Below are positions 8,188-16,843 of a DNA stretch of 64,000 bases, one piece after another. Source of the DNA: Pseudomonas aestuarii (GTDB taxonomy: Bacteria > Pseudomonadota > Gammaproteobacteria > Pseudomonadales > Pseudomonadaceae). Position 1 is the stretch's first letter, and each line of letters opens with the position of its first letter. Made by a program: the position numbers and the translations under genes. The notes below the pieces were generated by a model that saw only the letters and a program-made list of their open reading frames with translations, ran no database searches and was not told the DNA's origin. The stretch is taken from the NCBI RefSeq assembly GCF_027988105.1, contig NZ_JAQJZJ010000005.1, forward strand, positions 1 through 64,000, given 5' to 3'.

Positions 8188-8530
8188 GCGAGATCCCTAG
8201 AGCGATTGCGGGTGACGCCATTGTAGCGAGGAGTCGTGCTGTTATGCTCAACCCATCGCTGGGTATCTCCACTGTATTTTTGAGCACTTTTAAGCTGGCC
8301 AACCCAGCCTGTAGTGATCATTGCGACCCGGCCAGCCGCGACAGGCAGAAATCCGCCAGGAGCGGACATCGGCGCGCATTCAGTCTGCTCCGCCCACTTC
8401 GCCGATATGACTCCTAAAAAATTGATGGTAAGTCCCGAGCTAGCCACGAACGACTAGACCGTCACGTGCGGTCACTCAACTGATGGCACAGTGATAATTT
8501 CTGTACTAATCCCCTTTTGGGATACGGAGC
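8188..8530. other. Intergenic region upstream of the AAA ATPase gene
   Basis: No gene supported. It contains a reverse-oriented dispersed repeat (8323-8368), a CTG-N10-CAC sequence at 8272-8287 that is one base off a LexA box, and a short hairpin (GACCG/CGGTC, 8457-8473). The ribosome-binding sequence CGGAG at 8525-8529 belongs to the next gene. Confidence 0.5.
8323..8368 (-). repeat. 56-bp dispersed repeat, copy 2 (reverse)
   Basis: Read on the minus strand it gives TGTCCGCTCCTGGCGGATTT and continues CTGCCTGTCGCGGC, aligning with the copies at 5218 and 56744; it lacks about three bases near its end. Confidence 0.6.
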
Positions 8531-11152
8531 ATGGATATGGCCATTTACGAGGAAGTATTGGCATGGGCGGACAGGCTGCCACCGTGGCGCCACGACGCCC
8601 TGCGTCGCCTGTGTGTTCAGGGAGCCTGGAGCGAAGCGGATCTTGGAGAAATTCTTGAGCTCGCCAAGCTGCATCATGGAATCACCAGTGCACTCCAGCC
8701 TGCTCCACAACCGATCAGGTTCGCTGCGGAGCATTTTCCCGCCGAGGCGAATCAGGACCGGACTGTCGTTCTCAGGTCCCTGCATACGTTGACCAATGTG
8801 GGAAAAATCCCCAGTAACCAGGCTCTGGAGTTTCAGGCGCAGGGACTCACCATCGTATACGGCGGCAATGGCACCGGTAAGTCCGGCTATGCGCGCGTTT
8901 TGAAGCAGGCGTGCCGAGCCAGGAGCCCGGGCACCGTCTACGCCAACGCCTATGCCCCGGACTACCAGCAGCTCACACCGAGCGCCACTATCGACTTCGA
9001 GTTGGACGGTGCCCCCGAGCAGGCGATCTGGAGCGGTCAACGCGGTCATATCCCGCGGCCCGAACTCAGGGGCATCTCGGTCTTCGATGGCGATTGCGCA
9101 CGCCACTACCTCCAGTCGAGAGAGTCCGCCACCTTTCAGCCGTCTGCTCTGACCTATCTCCAGCAGTTGGCCAATGGTCTCAATCAGGCTCTGCGTCCAC
9201 GGCTTCAGGCAGAAATCGCGGGTCTCGCTACAGACGTTACGCCGTTCAATGTCATCCCCGCCGATACCGAGGCCGGGCAGGCCGTGCATCCGATTGGTCC
9301 GGCCACGGATCTGACACGGGCACGTGCACTAGCCACGCTCACTCCGGATGAGCAAGCAGAACTCGCGCGACTGCCGCAGGAGATCAGCGAGTCGGACCCT
9401 ACCGCCAAGGCGACGAACCTCGACAACGCCGCAACGAGAGTCGATGAGTTGGCCAACAACATCGCTGCGGCCGCCAACATCGTGTCTGATGATGCGATGG
9501 ATGCCATGCAATCGGCGCATCGAAACCTGGTGGAAGCCGAGGCGGCTGAGCGCGCCGCATCTGTCCTGCTGCAGGCGGAAGACGCCACGCAGCTGCTTTC
9601 CGGAACGGGGCAAGGCCCATGGGCATTGCTGTTCAACGCCGCACGCGAGTACTCGACCAGCACTGCATATCCCGGACAAGCCTTCCCGGTCACCGACGAA
9701 GGTGCAGTCTGCGTGCTTTGCCAGCAGGAGCTGACTCCGGAAGCTAAAGGTCGCCTGGGGCGGTTCGATCGCTACATCCGGGACAGGGCGGCCGAAGCCG
9801 CCCAAGTTGCGCGCAACGCTTGGCAGCAGATCGTACGCAACGTCGGCCAGGCGACCGTTACCTTTACCGTTTCCCCAATCATGTTGGAGAGCTTAGGGGC
9901 GCGCGTAGCAACGCTACCGGACGAAATCCGGATCTTCCAAGAAGACGTGGCCGTTCGAATTCAGTGGCTCAGAACTGCCGTTCCCAGTGGCGAATGGCAG
10001 GACCGTCCAGCGTATCGCGGCGCGAACCCGACTGGTTCTCTCCACCAAATCGCGGATGCCCTTCGCGTCGAGGCGGCCCGATTGCACGCGAACCTCGATG
10101 CGGCAGCCTTAGCAGCCAAAAGGTTGCGCCTGAAGGAGTTGGAAGCACGGCGGCTGCTTTCCGAGCATATCGAAGCCATCGCCCGGGTGATTGAGAGTCT
10201 CGCCCACAGGGCAAAGCTTCAGAGCTGCCATGATGACATCGGCAGTACGCGCTCGATTAGCGTGCTCGCGGGCCAGCTGGCCAGGACGTACGTCAGCGAC
10301 GCGTTGGCCGGAAGGATGAACGATGAACTCAACAGGCTGGATCTTTACCACATTCGGGCCGGTGTCAGTTCAACCGGTGATGCGGGGGCAGTGCGCCTTG
10401 GAATCCAACTCCAAGAATGCCAGCTTGATCCGCATCTCGTCCTAAGCGAGGCGGAGCAACGCATATGTGCGCTCGCCTACTTCTTCGCGGAGCTGCACCA
10501 GTCGGGGTCCACCTCCGGGATCGTATTTGACGATCCGGTTTCCAGCCTTGACCACAACCATCGAACCGCCGTCGCGCGACGGATCGTTCAGGAGTCCGTC
10601 AACCGGCAAGTCATTGTGTTCACCCACGATGCGGTGTTCTTCGGAGAGTTGGTCACGCTTTGCCAAGATGCCCAACTGGTCCCTGAAGTGAGGTCGATCA
10701 ACTATCGGGCAGAAGGGCCTGGCTATATCGATGCCGGGTTGCCTTATGACATGCGAAGGCTCGCCGATCGCATTGCACAACACCGCGTCGACCAGCAACA
10801 AATTGCAGCCAACTTCCACAACCCGCCCGGGGATGATGAGCGGCTTGCGGTCCGCAATGCTTACGATGACCTTCGCGTTACGATCGAAGTTGGTATCGAA
10901 GACACAATACTTAATGGAACCGTAGTGCGGTTCCGCGACGGTATCTCTGTGGGCCGGCTTGATGGTGTGATGATCGTACAGGACGCTGAATTCCGCGAAG
11001 TACAGCGCTTGCATGATAAGTGCTGTCGCAATGTGCGTGCGCATTCACATGCGGCCGGCCAGCAGCGTGCTGTTACACAACCGGACGAGCTTCTGCAGGA
11101 TATCGAGGCCGTCAACACCTTGTTCCAAGTTATCCGCCGGCGCAGAGGTTGA
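8531..11152 (+). CDS. Large AAA ATPase of the AAA_13 (PrrC/RloC-like) group, putative anti-phage effector
   Basis: The 873-residue protein begins with an LPPWRHDALRRL segment typical of the N-terminus of predicted defence ATPases, then Walker A GGNGTGKS (111-118). A long central region (about 260-600) is helical with a C-x2-C pair (CVLCQQ) that may form a zinc-hook-like apex. Walker B with the D-loop is GIVFDDPVSSLDH (about 663-675), followed by FTHD. The C-terminal domain has R782-x3-E786 and His838/His840, recalling the Arg-x3-Glu...His catalytic triad of the PrrC/RloC anticodon nucleases, but the spacing to His is longer. Nuclease activity is inference. No restriction-modification genes flank it, as they do PrrC. 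Start chosen at ATG 8531 with GGAG just upstream. Confidence 0.7.
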   Translation: MDMAIYEEVLAWADRLPPWRHDALRRLCVQGAWSEADLGEILELAKLHHGITSALQPAPQPIRFAAEHFPAEANQDRTVVLRSLHTLTNVGKIPSNQALEFQAQGLTIVYGGNGTGKSGYARVLKQACRARSPGTVYANAYAPDYQQLTPSATIDFELDGAPEQAIWSGQRGHIPRPELRGISVFDGDCARHYLQSRESATFQPSALTYLQQLANGLNQALRPRLQAEIAGLATDVTPFNVIPADTEAGQAVHPIGPATDLTRARALATLTPDEQAELARLPQEISESDPTAKATNLDNAATRVDELANNIAAAANIVSDDAMDAMQSAHRNLVEAEAAERAASVLLQAEDATQLLSGTGQGPWALLFNAAREYSTSTAYPGQAFPVTDEGAVCVLCQQELTPEAKGRLGRFDRYIRDRAAEAAQVARNAWQQIVRNVGQATVTFTVSPIMLESLGARVATLPDEIRIFQEDVAVRIQWLRTAVPSGEWQDRPAYRGANPTGSLHQIADALRVEAARLHANLDAAALAAKRLRLKELEARRLLSEHIEAIARVIESLAHRAKLQSCHDDIGSTRSISVLAGQLARTYVSDALAGRMNDELNRLDLYHIRAGVSSTGDAGAVRLGIQLQECQLDPHLVLSEAEQRICALAYFFAELHQSGSTSGIVFDDPVSSLDHNHRTAVARRIVQESVNRQVIVFTHDAVFFGELVTLCQDAQLVPEVRSINYRAEGPGYIDAGLPYDMRRLADRIAQHRVDQQQIAANFHNPPGDDERLAVRNAYDDLRVTIEVGIEDTILNGTVVRFRDGISVGRLDGVMIVQDAEFREVQRLHDKCCRNVRAHSHAAGQQRAVTQPDELLQDIEAVNTLFQVIRRRRG

Positions 11153-11299
11153 GTTGACCCACGAGACAGAGGTAGTTGTCACTCCACTACTAGCCCTCCC
11201 CCGCAAGGATACATCCATGAGGAAGCGGATTAGGGTCAGAAGCAGCCTGACGCGAGCTGCTGTTTCTGGCCGGGTAGCGACGGTCTGGCTTCAACCGAA

Positions 11300-11347
11300 A
11301 CGGTCATGGGGTCAACGGTCATGGGGTCACAACGGTCACAACGGTCA
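11300..11347. repeat. ACGGTCA short tandem repeats
   Basis: ACGGTCA occurs at 11300, 11315, 11332 and 11341; three copies are extended by TGGGG. Spacing is 15, 17 and 9 bases, so the array is imperfect. Confidence 0.65.
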
Positions 11348-11355
11348 TGGGGGCA

Positions 11356-11402
11356 GGTCTTGCCTTTTGCCTTCACGAGAGCAATACGCAAAAGGCAAGA
11401 CC
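11356..11402. repeat. Perfect 15-bp inverted repeat, REP/MITE-like
   Basis: GGTCTTGCCTTTTGC at 11356-11370 is the exact reverse complement of 11388-11402, with a 17-base loop. I associate the GGTCTTGCCTTTTGC wording with REP-type elements linked to Y1 transposases in gammaproteobacteria, from memory; no transposase is nearby. Confidence 0.6.
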
Positions 11403-11418
11403 CCTTGTTCGGCACTGC

Positions 11419-11483
11419 GACCGGCCGGTTAGGGTCGTTTTTCCGGCCGTTCGTGGCCGGCAGCTAACGACCCCGTAGCGGCC
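11419..11483. repeat. Palindromic junction repeat
   Basis: GGGTCG/CGACCC and CCGGCC/GGCCGG arms nest around a short loop, in the GACCG-GGCC style of the other junction repeats. Confidence 0.5.
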
Positions 11484-11552
11484 ATTGATTAGAGTAGGAA
11501 TAATAAATCTGCCCCGCTTCCCCTTTTCCCTAGTTGTGACGAAAGGATTTCT

Positions 11553-13475
11553 ATGTACCTGAAGACGTTGGCCATCGGTGGTTTCAAGTGCTTTGAACGT
11601 GATTTCTCCGTTGAGCTGCATGACGGGCTGAACGTGCTGGTAGGTGAAAACGGAGCTGGCAAAACAGGTATCGTCAGCGCCATTCGCCAGCTCTTTAACG
11701 ACTCTGAGTCAGGTAAGCGATTTATCCATGAGCGTGACTTCTATCGTGGGTTTGAGCCTGGCGCGGTGCCGGCGGAGTCGATAGGGATCGAGGCCATCTT
11801 CAGTGATCTTCAAGGGGATGAGCTGACGGCGTTTACCGATTGGTGTGGTCGGGAGCCTGAGGCGAAGCTGACGTTTACTGCGAGCAATCGGGAGTCACGG
11901 GGGCGGTTTCGGCACGAGATGTGGGGAGGGCCAGAACGTACCAAGAATCTGGAAGTGGAGACCCTCGACCTTATCCACTGCGTTTATCTTCCCCCCCTGC
12001 GGGACGCCGAGGTGAAACTGCGGGATGGGAGGCAGTCGCGTCTTGCTCGTCTGCTGAAGACGCTTTGCCGCAAAGAACTTGAGCAAAGCCGAAAGGCTGG
12101 AGAGATGCATCCCCTGGAAAAACGTGTGGGCGACTTCAACAAGGAGCTGGCTGAGAGCGAAGAGTTTGCCATCAAAGCCGCCAACGAACGGATCGGGGGA
12201 AGTTTGAAGAAAGCCTTAGGACAACAGCTTTCGCAGAGCACTGTGATTCAGTTTTCGGAAGTCAATTTTTCAAAGATTGTCGAAGGTTTACGGCTGCTAT
12301 TCTTCCCGGATTTGTCCCAAGCTGAAGCGACGCAGTTTCGATCTCTGGAAGAAAACAGCCTTGGCTACAACAATCTGCTCTACATAGCGTCGATCCTAGC
12401 GGAACTGATCCTGGAAACCGATGATGATCGAGGGGAGAAGACCTACCTGCGGTTGCTTTTGATCGAGGAGCCTGAGGCTCACCTACATCCCCAACTGCAA
12501 ATTCGGCTGCTACGACATCTCGAAAGCGTTTCAAAGGCAAGGGGAATGCAGGTGATCGTGACTACGCACTCAACAGTCATTTCATCCGCTGTCTCAATCA
12601 ACAATGTGATCCATGTGTCGCGGGTAAAAAAGCCAATAGCGGTGCCGCTTAGGCTGTGCGGCCTGTCTGAACCCTGCCGCAAATTCGTCGACCGATGGCT
12701 CGACGTGACTAAGTCGAACCTGTTGTTCGCTAAAGGTGTGGTGCTTGTAGAGGGTATCGCCGAGGCGATCGTTGTGCCCGAGCTCGCCAGGGTCGTTCTG
12801 CAGCGATTGGGGGAGGGGAAAGACTGCCTGGATGACTACGGCGTATCAGTCATCAATCTGAACGGCATCTACTTCAACTATTTCATGCAGCTGTTTTGTG
12901 ATGTAGATGGGCAGGACAGAAGCCTAAACGTGCCTGTACGTTGTGCAGGTCTTACTGACAACGACCCGCCAAAGTCGATCGAGAAGGTCAATGACGAGAA
13001 TGGCAAGGAAAGGGATGTTTCGTATTTGCCTCATGCTGAGTCGTGTATTCCCGGTGAGAACCACGCGCTCGCACTAATTCCTGAGATCGCAAAGTCTAGT
13101 CATGCCCGCCTCTTTGGTAGCCCCTTCAAGACGCTTGAATATGACCTTGCGCTGGAGGGTTCAAACCTAGGGCGGATGCTTTCCGTGGCGGCAACATTGT
13201 GGCCCGAGAGCGAGAGAGGGACGGTCAAACCAGCCTTGGAGAAGGCTGCAAAACTCGACTTCGCGCAGATGGGAAACGCAGATAAGGCCGCGCATGCAGG
13301 AGAATTGCTGTACCGGGTCGAATGTACGGAGATAGGCAAGGGATTGTACGCCCAGGTGTTGGCAGATGAGCTTGCTCGGGATGCGACAGGATTCAGCGTG
13401 CCTCAATACATTCAGGACGCCATCTTGTGGGCCTGTGGGCTCGACACGCAGCTGGCGGCTAGAGATGCGTCATGA
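11553..13475 (+). CDS. gajA: OLD-family ATPase-TOPRIM nuclease, Gabija GajA-like
   Basis: The 640-residue protein has an N-terminal ABC-type ATPase half (Walker A GENGAGKT, 31-38; Walker B LLIEEPEAHLHPQ near 302-312; THST switch) and a C-terminal TOPRIM nuclease half (VVLVEGIAEAIVVPEL, then VSVINLNG and GLTDNDPP, supplying the conserved Glu and Asp residues). This is the class 2 OLD architecture, which pairs with a UvrD-type helicase; here the helicase gene follows with a 4-base ATGA overlap. Gabija senses nucleotide depletion during phage infection and nicks DNA. The protein is longer than Bacillus GajA (about 578 residues). Symbol is by architecture and pairing. Confidence 0.8.
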   Translation: MYLKTLAIGGFKCFERDFSVELHDGLNVLVGENGAGKTGIVSAIRQLFNDSESGKRFIHERDFYRGFEPGAVPAESIGIEAIFSDLQGDELTAFTDWCGREPEAKLTFTASNRESRGRFRHEMWGGPERTKNLEVETLDLIHCVYLPPLRDAEVKLRDGRQSRLARLLKTLCRKELEQSRKAGEMHPLEKRVGDFNKELAESEEFAIKAANERIGGSLKKALGQQLSQSTVIQFSEVNFSKIVEGLRLLFFPDLSQAEATQFRSLEENSLGYNNLLYIASILAELILETDDDRGEKTYLRLLLIEEPEAHLHPQLQIRLLRHLESVSKARGMQVIVTTHSTVISSAVSINNVIHVSRVKKPIAVPLRLCGLSEPCRKFVDRWLDVTKSNLLFAKGVVLVEGIAEAIVVPELARVVLQRLGEGKDCLDDYGVSVINLNGIYFNYFMQLFCDVDGQDRSLNVPVRCAGLTDNDPPKSIEKVNDENGKERDVSYLPHAESCIPGENHALALIPEIAKSSHARLFGSPFKTLEYDLALEGSNLGRMLSVAATLWPESERGTVKPALEKAAKLDFAQMGNADKAAHAGELLYRVECTEIGKGLYAQVLADELARDATGFSVPQYIQDAILWACGLDTQLAARDAS

Positions 13476-15220
13476 TCTTTCCGACCGAAGAGCAGCAAGC
13501 GTACATGAGCACCTCCCTGGAGAAGAACGTATACCTGAGGGCCTGTCCGGGCAGCGGGAAGACCGAGGTCATTGCCGCAATGGTGTCCAATGCGATCCGA
13601 GATTGGACTCGATTTCCTGCAGGGATGGCTGTTCTGACGTTTTCGAACAGTGCGACTGATGAACTAACCAAGCGTCTGTCCAGGCACCTCGGTGAGTCGG
13701 TGGCATATCCTCACTGCGTGTCTACGTTCGACAGCTTCCTGCTGTCCCAGATCGTGGCCGGCGTAGCGAGTGTGATCACCGAATTCCCAGGTCGAGAAGG
13801 CGACTTTCGGATTCGTGTAGTGGATAACACTTCGAATCTGTTCCTGACCTCAAGCAAGGTTTCAAATCAGAGAATATCGGCGTGCAGATACGATTACGAT
13901 CTGACAAGCAAAAGCTTCGTGTTCCATACAGGTGAGCTAACGCTCGACAAACAGCTCAACAAAGTGGAACAGACACCGGCGCTTGTAGAAGACTTGGTCA
14001 AGACCAAAAAGCGACTGTGGAAGGCGGGATTTACCACGTATGGTGACGTGGAAATGATTGCGATCAAAGCGCTCGGGCTCAAGATACTGTCGGATTATTT
14101 CGAGCGTCTGGCACGTCGTTACCCAGTAGTCTTTGTCGATGAGTGCCAGGATTTGTCCACTGCCCAACTGAGGATCATCAAGAGCCTTCATCAGTTTGGG
14201 ATGCGGTTTCACTTCGTGGGCGATCTGAACCAGTCAATCTATGGCTTTCGCCGATCGGAGCCGGCACTGGTGAAACAATTCATCGAAGAGCTCGCCTTCA
14301 CATCATGCGATCTGACCGCCAATTGGCGAAGCGGGCAGGGTGTTGTGGATCTGTGCTGCAGTTTAATGAAGCTGGATCGCCTGTCAGGCAATCCAGCGAT
14401 AGAGGTCATCCGGCCGAAATTGATTCAGTACGCCAAATGTCCTTCGGAGATCGTAGCGACAGTCCTAGAACTGACCAGGCCCTATCAGCACATCGTCGTC
14501 GTTGCGCGCGGGCATAGCACGCTTCAGCGATTCAGTGTGGGGAGCGCCCTGAAACCGCTGGAGGAGTTGGCCTTGGCCTGCATACAGTTTCGCAGCGACG
14601 ACATGAGCGAGGTACGTCAGGCTATGGAAACGTTTGCCGCCTGGCTGGCCGCTAAGTTAGGAACGCAGGTCAGGACGTCCGCAATGAGTTGCCCCCATGA
14701 TGTCGAGTCCAGCCTGACCTGGAGGTTGTTCGTGTCCAACTGCCTAATCTACCTCTCGACCTGCGGTTCGGCGAATGTAGATCTGACCTGGAAGAGCTGG
14801 GCCTTCTTGACCAAGAATACGATACGGTCGATACCCGACCAGCCCTTTGTGCCGGATGTGCTTGCAGGGAAACTGGAGGGCCTGCGAGAAGCGCATCTCT
14901 CCGCTCCCGCCGCCTTGGGAAAAACAACCTTGCAGAGCCGTCTGGTTGCTCGTCATCAGGACACTGGAACGCGCATTCGATTTGCGACCATTCACCAGGT
15001 TAAAGGGGAGACGCATGAGGCAACGGTTGTGGTCTCTTCGCTGCAGTCTGGCCCTCACCAGTCGAACTGGAAAGACTGGCTGGCAGACCCGGCTTCTGAA
15101 GCCGCACGTTTTGCATATGTAGCGAGCTCAAGGCCCAGCCACTTGCTGATCTGGGCGGTTAAGAAGCTCAAGGATGATGAATCAAAAACGTTATCGGACT
15201 TGGGGTTCGAAATTCTATAG
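13472..15220 (+). CDS. gajB: UvrD-like SF1 helicase, Gabija GajB-like
   Basis: The 582-residue protein has Walker A ACPGSGKT (24-31), motif Ia around TFSNSATDEL, Walker B VVFVDECQDLS near 220, motif III GDLNQSIYGFR and a late helicase motif around IHQVKGETHEATVV with VASSRPSHLLIW at the end. It overlaps the OLD nuclease gene by ATGA, so the two are translated as a unit. In Gabija the helicase part activates or guides the nuclease complex. Somewhat longer than Bacillus GajB (about 494 residues). Confidence 0.8.
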   Translation: MIFPTEEQQAYMSTSLEKNVYLRACPGSGKTEVIAAMVSNAIRDWTRFPAGMAVLTFSNSATDELTKRLSRHLGESVAYPHCVSTFDSFLLSQIVAGVASVITEFPGREGDFRIRVVDNTSNLFLTSSKVSNQRISACRYDYDLTSKSFVFHTGELTLDKQLNKVEQTPALVEDLVKTKKRLWKAGFTTYGDVEMIAIKALGLKILSDYFERLARRYPVVFVDECQDLSTAQLRIIKSLHQFGMRFHFVGDLNQSIYGFRRSEPALVKQFIEELAFTSCDLTANWRSGQGVVDLCCSLMKLDRLSGNPAIEVIRPKLIQYAKCPSEIVATVLELTRPYQHIVVVARGHSTLQRFSVGSALKPLEELALACIQFRSDDMSEVRQAMETFAAWLAAKLGTQVRTSAMSCPHDVESSLTWRLFVSNCLIYLSTCGSANVDLTWKSWAFLTKNTIRSIPDQPFVPDVLAGKLEGLREAHLSAPAALGKTTLQSRLVARHQDTGTRIRFATIHQVKGETHEATVVVSSLQSGPHQSNWKDWLADPASEAARFAYVASSRPSHLLIWAVKKLKDDESKTLSDLGFEIL

Positions 15221-15255
15221 CGTGAATCGGTGCTGGCTTCGTAGTCTCATCTGAC

Positions 15256-15319
15256 TGACCGCTTTTGGCCGATAGCTGAAATTTATCAGCGGCAGATATG
15301 GGCCAGAAGCGAGCGGTCA
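15256..15319. repeat. Imperfect palindrome of the junction-repeat family
   Basis: TGACCGCT at 15256-15263 pairs with AGCGGTCA at 15312-15319 and encloses TTTTGGCCGATAGCTG and its partial complement. The half-site TGACCGCTTTTGGCCGATAG is close to the start of the 56-bp repeats. It could act as a transcript terminator for gajB. Confidence 0.65.
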
Positions 15320-15414
15320 CCCCTGTCTGTGAAAGTGGGGGCTGTTCATGAGGCGGGTGAACCTATTGGATTTGTAGCCCCATAATTTATTCCGCTATTT
15401 TACTCGCCACTTTT

Positions 15415-16650
15415 TCAACCCTTTACCCATGTGTCCAGCATATCTGCCCATTGCTGCATCATTTTTGCGCGCTCGGTCATGTGCTCCGCATGGTTGTAGG
15501 TGCGGCGTACTGCATTAGGTTCGGTGTGAGCCAGTTGTCGCTCAATCCAGTCCGCGGAAAAACCCATCTCATTAAGTCGGGTGCTTCCGGTTGTCCTGGT
15601 GGCATGTGGGCTGTATTTTCCGCTCCAGCCCAGTACGTTAAGCATTTGCCGGAATGATGCCGCTACCATCGGGCGTGTTCGCTCGTCGCGATGGGGGAAC
15701 AGATGTACATACCGGCCAGTAATGCCATGCAATCCCCGCAGCATTTCCAAGGCTTGGGTGGGTAGGGGGACCGTATGCTCTTTGCGTTTCTTCATTCGCT
15801 CGGCGGGAATGCGCCAGATAGCTGCGTCTAGATCGAACTCAGACCATTGCGCCTCTACCGCTTCGCTCGGACGACAGAGGGTCAGCCACATCAGTCTGAA
15901 TGCGGTGGTTGTTTCATGGCGGCCGCCGTGTCCTTCCAGGTCACGCAAAAGTTGACCTATTTCCGTCGCCGTCAAAGGGCGCTTGTGCTGGGTTTTGTTG
16001 GCTGGTAATGCTTTGCGCACGGGATAAACCGGGTCTTTATCTGCGCGCAGGGTAGAGACGGCAAGTTCGAATATGCCTGACATGCTGCGCTTGGCTTCTG
16101 CTGCGACTGTCAGACCATTCTTCTTCGCTGAGGTGGTCAGGACGTCCAAGATATGCGCTGAGGTAATGCTCTTGACTGGAAGCGATCCAATCTTTGGAAA
16201 CACTACGCGGGTGAGCATGTCCAACCGCCTGGTCTTGGTCACTTCCTCCCAATCCTTCAGGGCCAGCCATTCCTTTGCAATGCTTTCGAATGTGGTGGCG
16301 TTTTCCTGTCCCCGCTTGATGAGCGCTAGCTGCCGATTGTGGGCCGGGTTGATGCCTTGCATGACCAGTGCCCTGGCTTTGGTGCGCTCGTCGCGTGCTT
16401 CAGCCAGGGTAAAGCGCCGGCCATGGCGGCGGGCCTGTGCATCCTCCTGGGATTCGCCCTTGGGTGCGATAGCGTAGTCGCCAATTGCAAAAAGGCTTTC
16501 TTTCCTTGTCTCGCCTTCCCGTAGTTCGAAGCGGTAGCGCCATGCCTTCACCCCGTTGGGTTTGATTTCAAGGTACAGCCCCTTGTCGTCGGTGAGCTTG
16601 TAGGGTTTGTCCTTGGGCTTGGCGGTGCGGCATTGGGTGTCGGTCAGCAT
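15415..16650 (-). CDS. P4-type tyrosine recombinase (island integrase)
   Basis: The 411-residue protein has the DUF4102-like N-terminal arm-binding domain (KLTDDKGLYLEI...GVKAWRYR), a core-binding domain and the catalytic domain with Arg260 (CRPSEA), His349-x2-Arg352 (HATR), His375 (LAHTEP) and nucleophile Tyr385 (RRTYNH). It reads toward the island interior with its start facing ychF, the usual arrangement of P4-like integrases next to the attachment site. It defines the right end of accessory block 1. No tRNA is seen between it and ychF, so the core site is probably in the ychF 3' flank. Confidence 0.93.
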   Translation of the reverse strand: MLTDTQCRTAKPKDKPYKLTDDKGLYLEIKPNGVKAWRYRFELREGETRKESLFAIGDYAIAPKGESQEDAQARRHGRRFTLAEARDERTKARALVMQGINPAHNRQLALIKRGQENATTFESIAKEWLALKDWEEVTKTRRLDMLTRVVFPKIGSLPVKSITSAHILDVLTTSAKKNGLTVAAEAKRSMSGIFELAVSTLRADKDPVYPVRKALPANKTQHKRPLTATEIGQLLRDLEGHGGRHETTTAFRLMWLTLCRPSEAVEAQWSEFDLDAAIWRIPAERMKKRKEHTVPLPTQALEMLRGLHGITGRYVHLFPHRDERTRPMVAASFRQMLNVLGWSGKYSPHATRTTGSTRLNEMGFSADWIERQLAHTEPNAVRRTYNHAEHMTERAKMMQQWADMLDTWVKG

Positions 16651-16673
16651 GCTCTATCTCCGGCTTCTGAGCC

Positions 16674-16726
16674 GTACCCGGTTTTTTGTACCCGGTTCAG
16701 GTCTCGTACCCGGTAGCGTACCCGGT
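16674..16726. repeat. Four GTACCCGGT direct repeats, candidate integrase arm-type sites
   Basis: GTACCCGGT occurs exactly at 16674, 16688, 16706 and 16718, all between the integrase start and ychF. Short direct repeats beside the integrase gene are the expected form of arm-type or excisionase binding sites. Confidence 0.7.
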
Positions 16727-16771
16727 TAAAATTCGGATCACAACGAATCGTCGCGGACGTTACGGGATAAG

Positions 16772-16806
16772 AAAACCCCCGTATCACTAGGTGAGTACGG
16801 GGGTTC
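16772..16806 (-). terminator. Rho-independent terminator of ychF
   Basis: Read on the minus strand, ACCCCCGTA and TACGGGGGT form the stem, extended by CTCAC/GTGA, followed by TTTTC. It lies 38 bases after the ychF stop. Confidence 0.85.
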
Positions 16807-16843
16807 GGGGTCCGTCAGCGTCCGCCGGCATCCGGCGTCCGGC

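Larger units (their letters stand above)
11153..11552. other. Repeat-rich intergenic region between the AAA ATPase and the Gabija pair
   Basis: No gene supported. In order it holds four ACGGTCA repeats, a perfect 15-bp inverted repeat, a GC-rich palindromic junction repeat, and the leader of gajA. Each is listed separately. Confidence 0.6.

Noticed and set aside
8184..8447. 87-codon minus-strand frame before the AAA ATPase gene
   Set aside because: It crosses a dispersed repeat and shows no protein-like pattern.
11300..11402. Short repeats considered as a CRISPR array
   Set aside because: Repeat units are 7-15 bases with irregular spacing and no unique spacers of constant length; no cas genes in the window.
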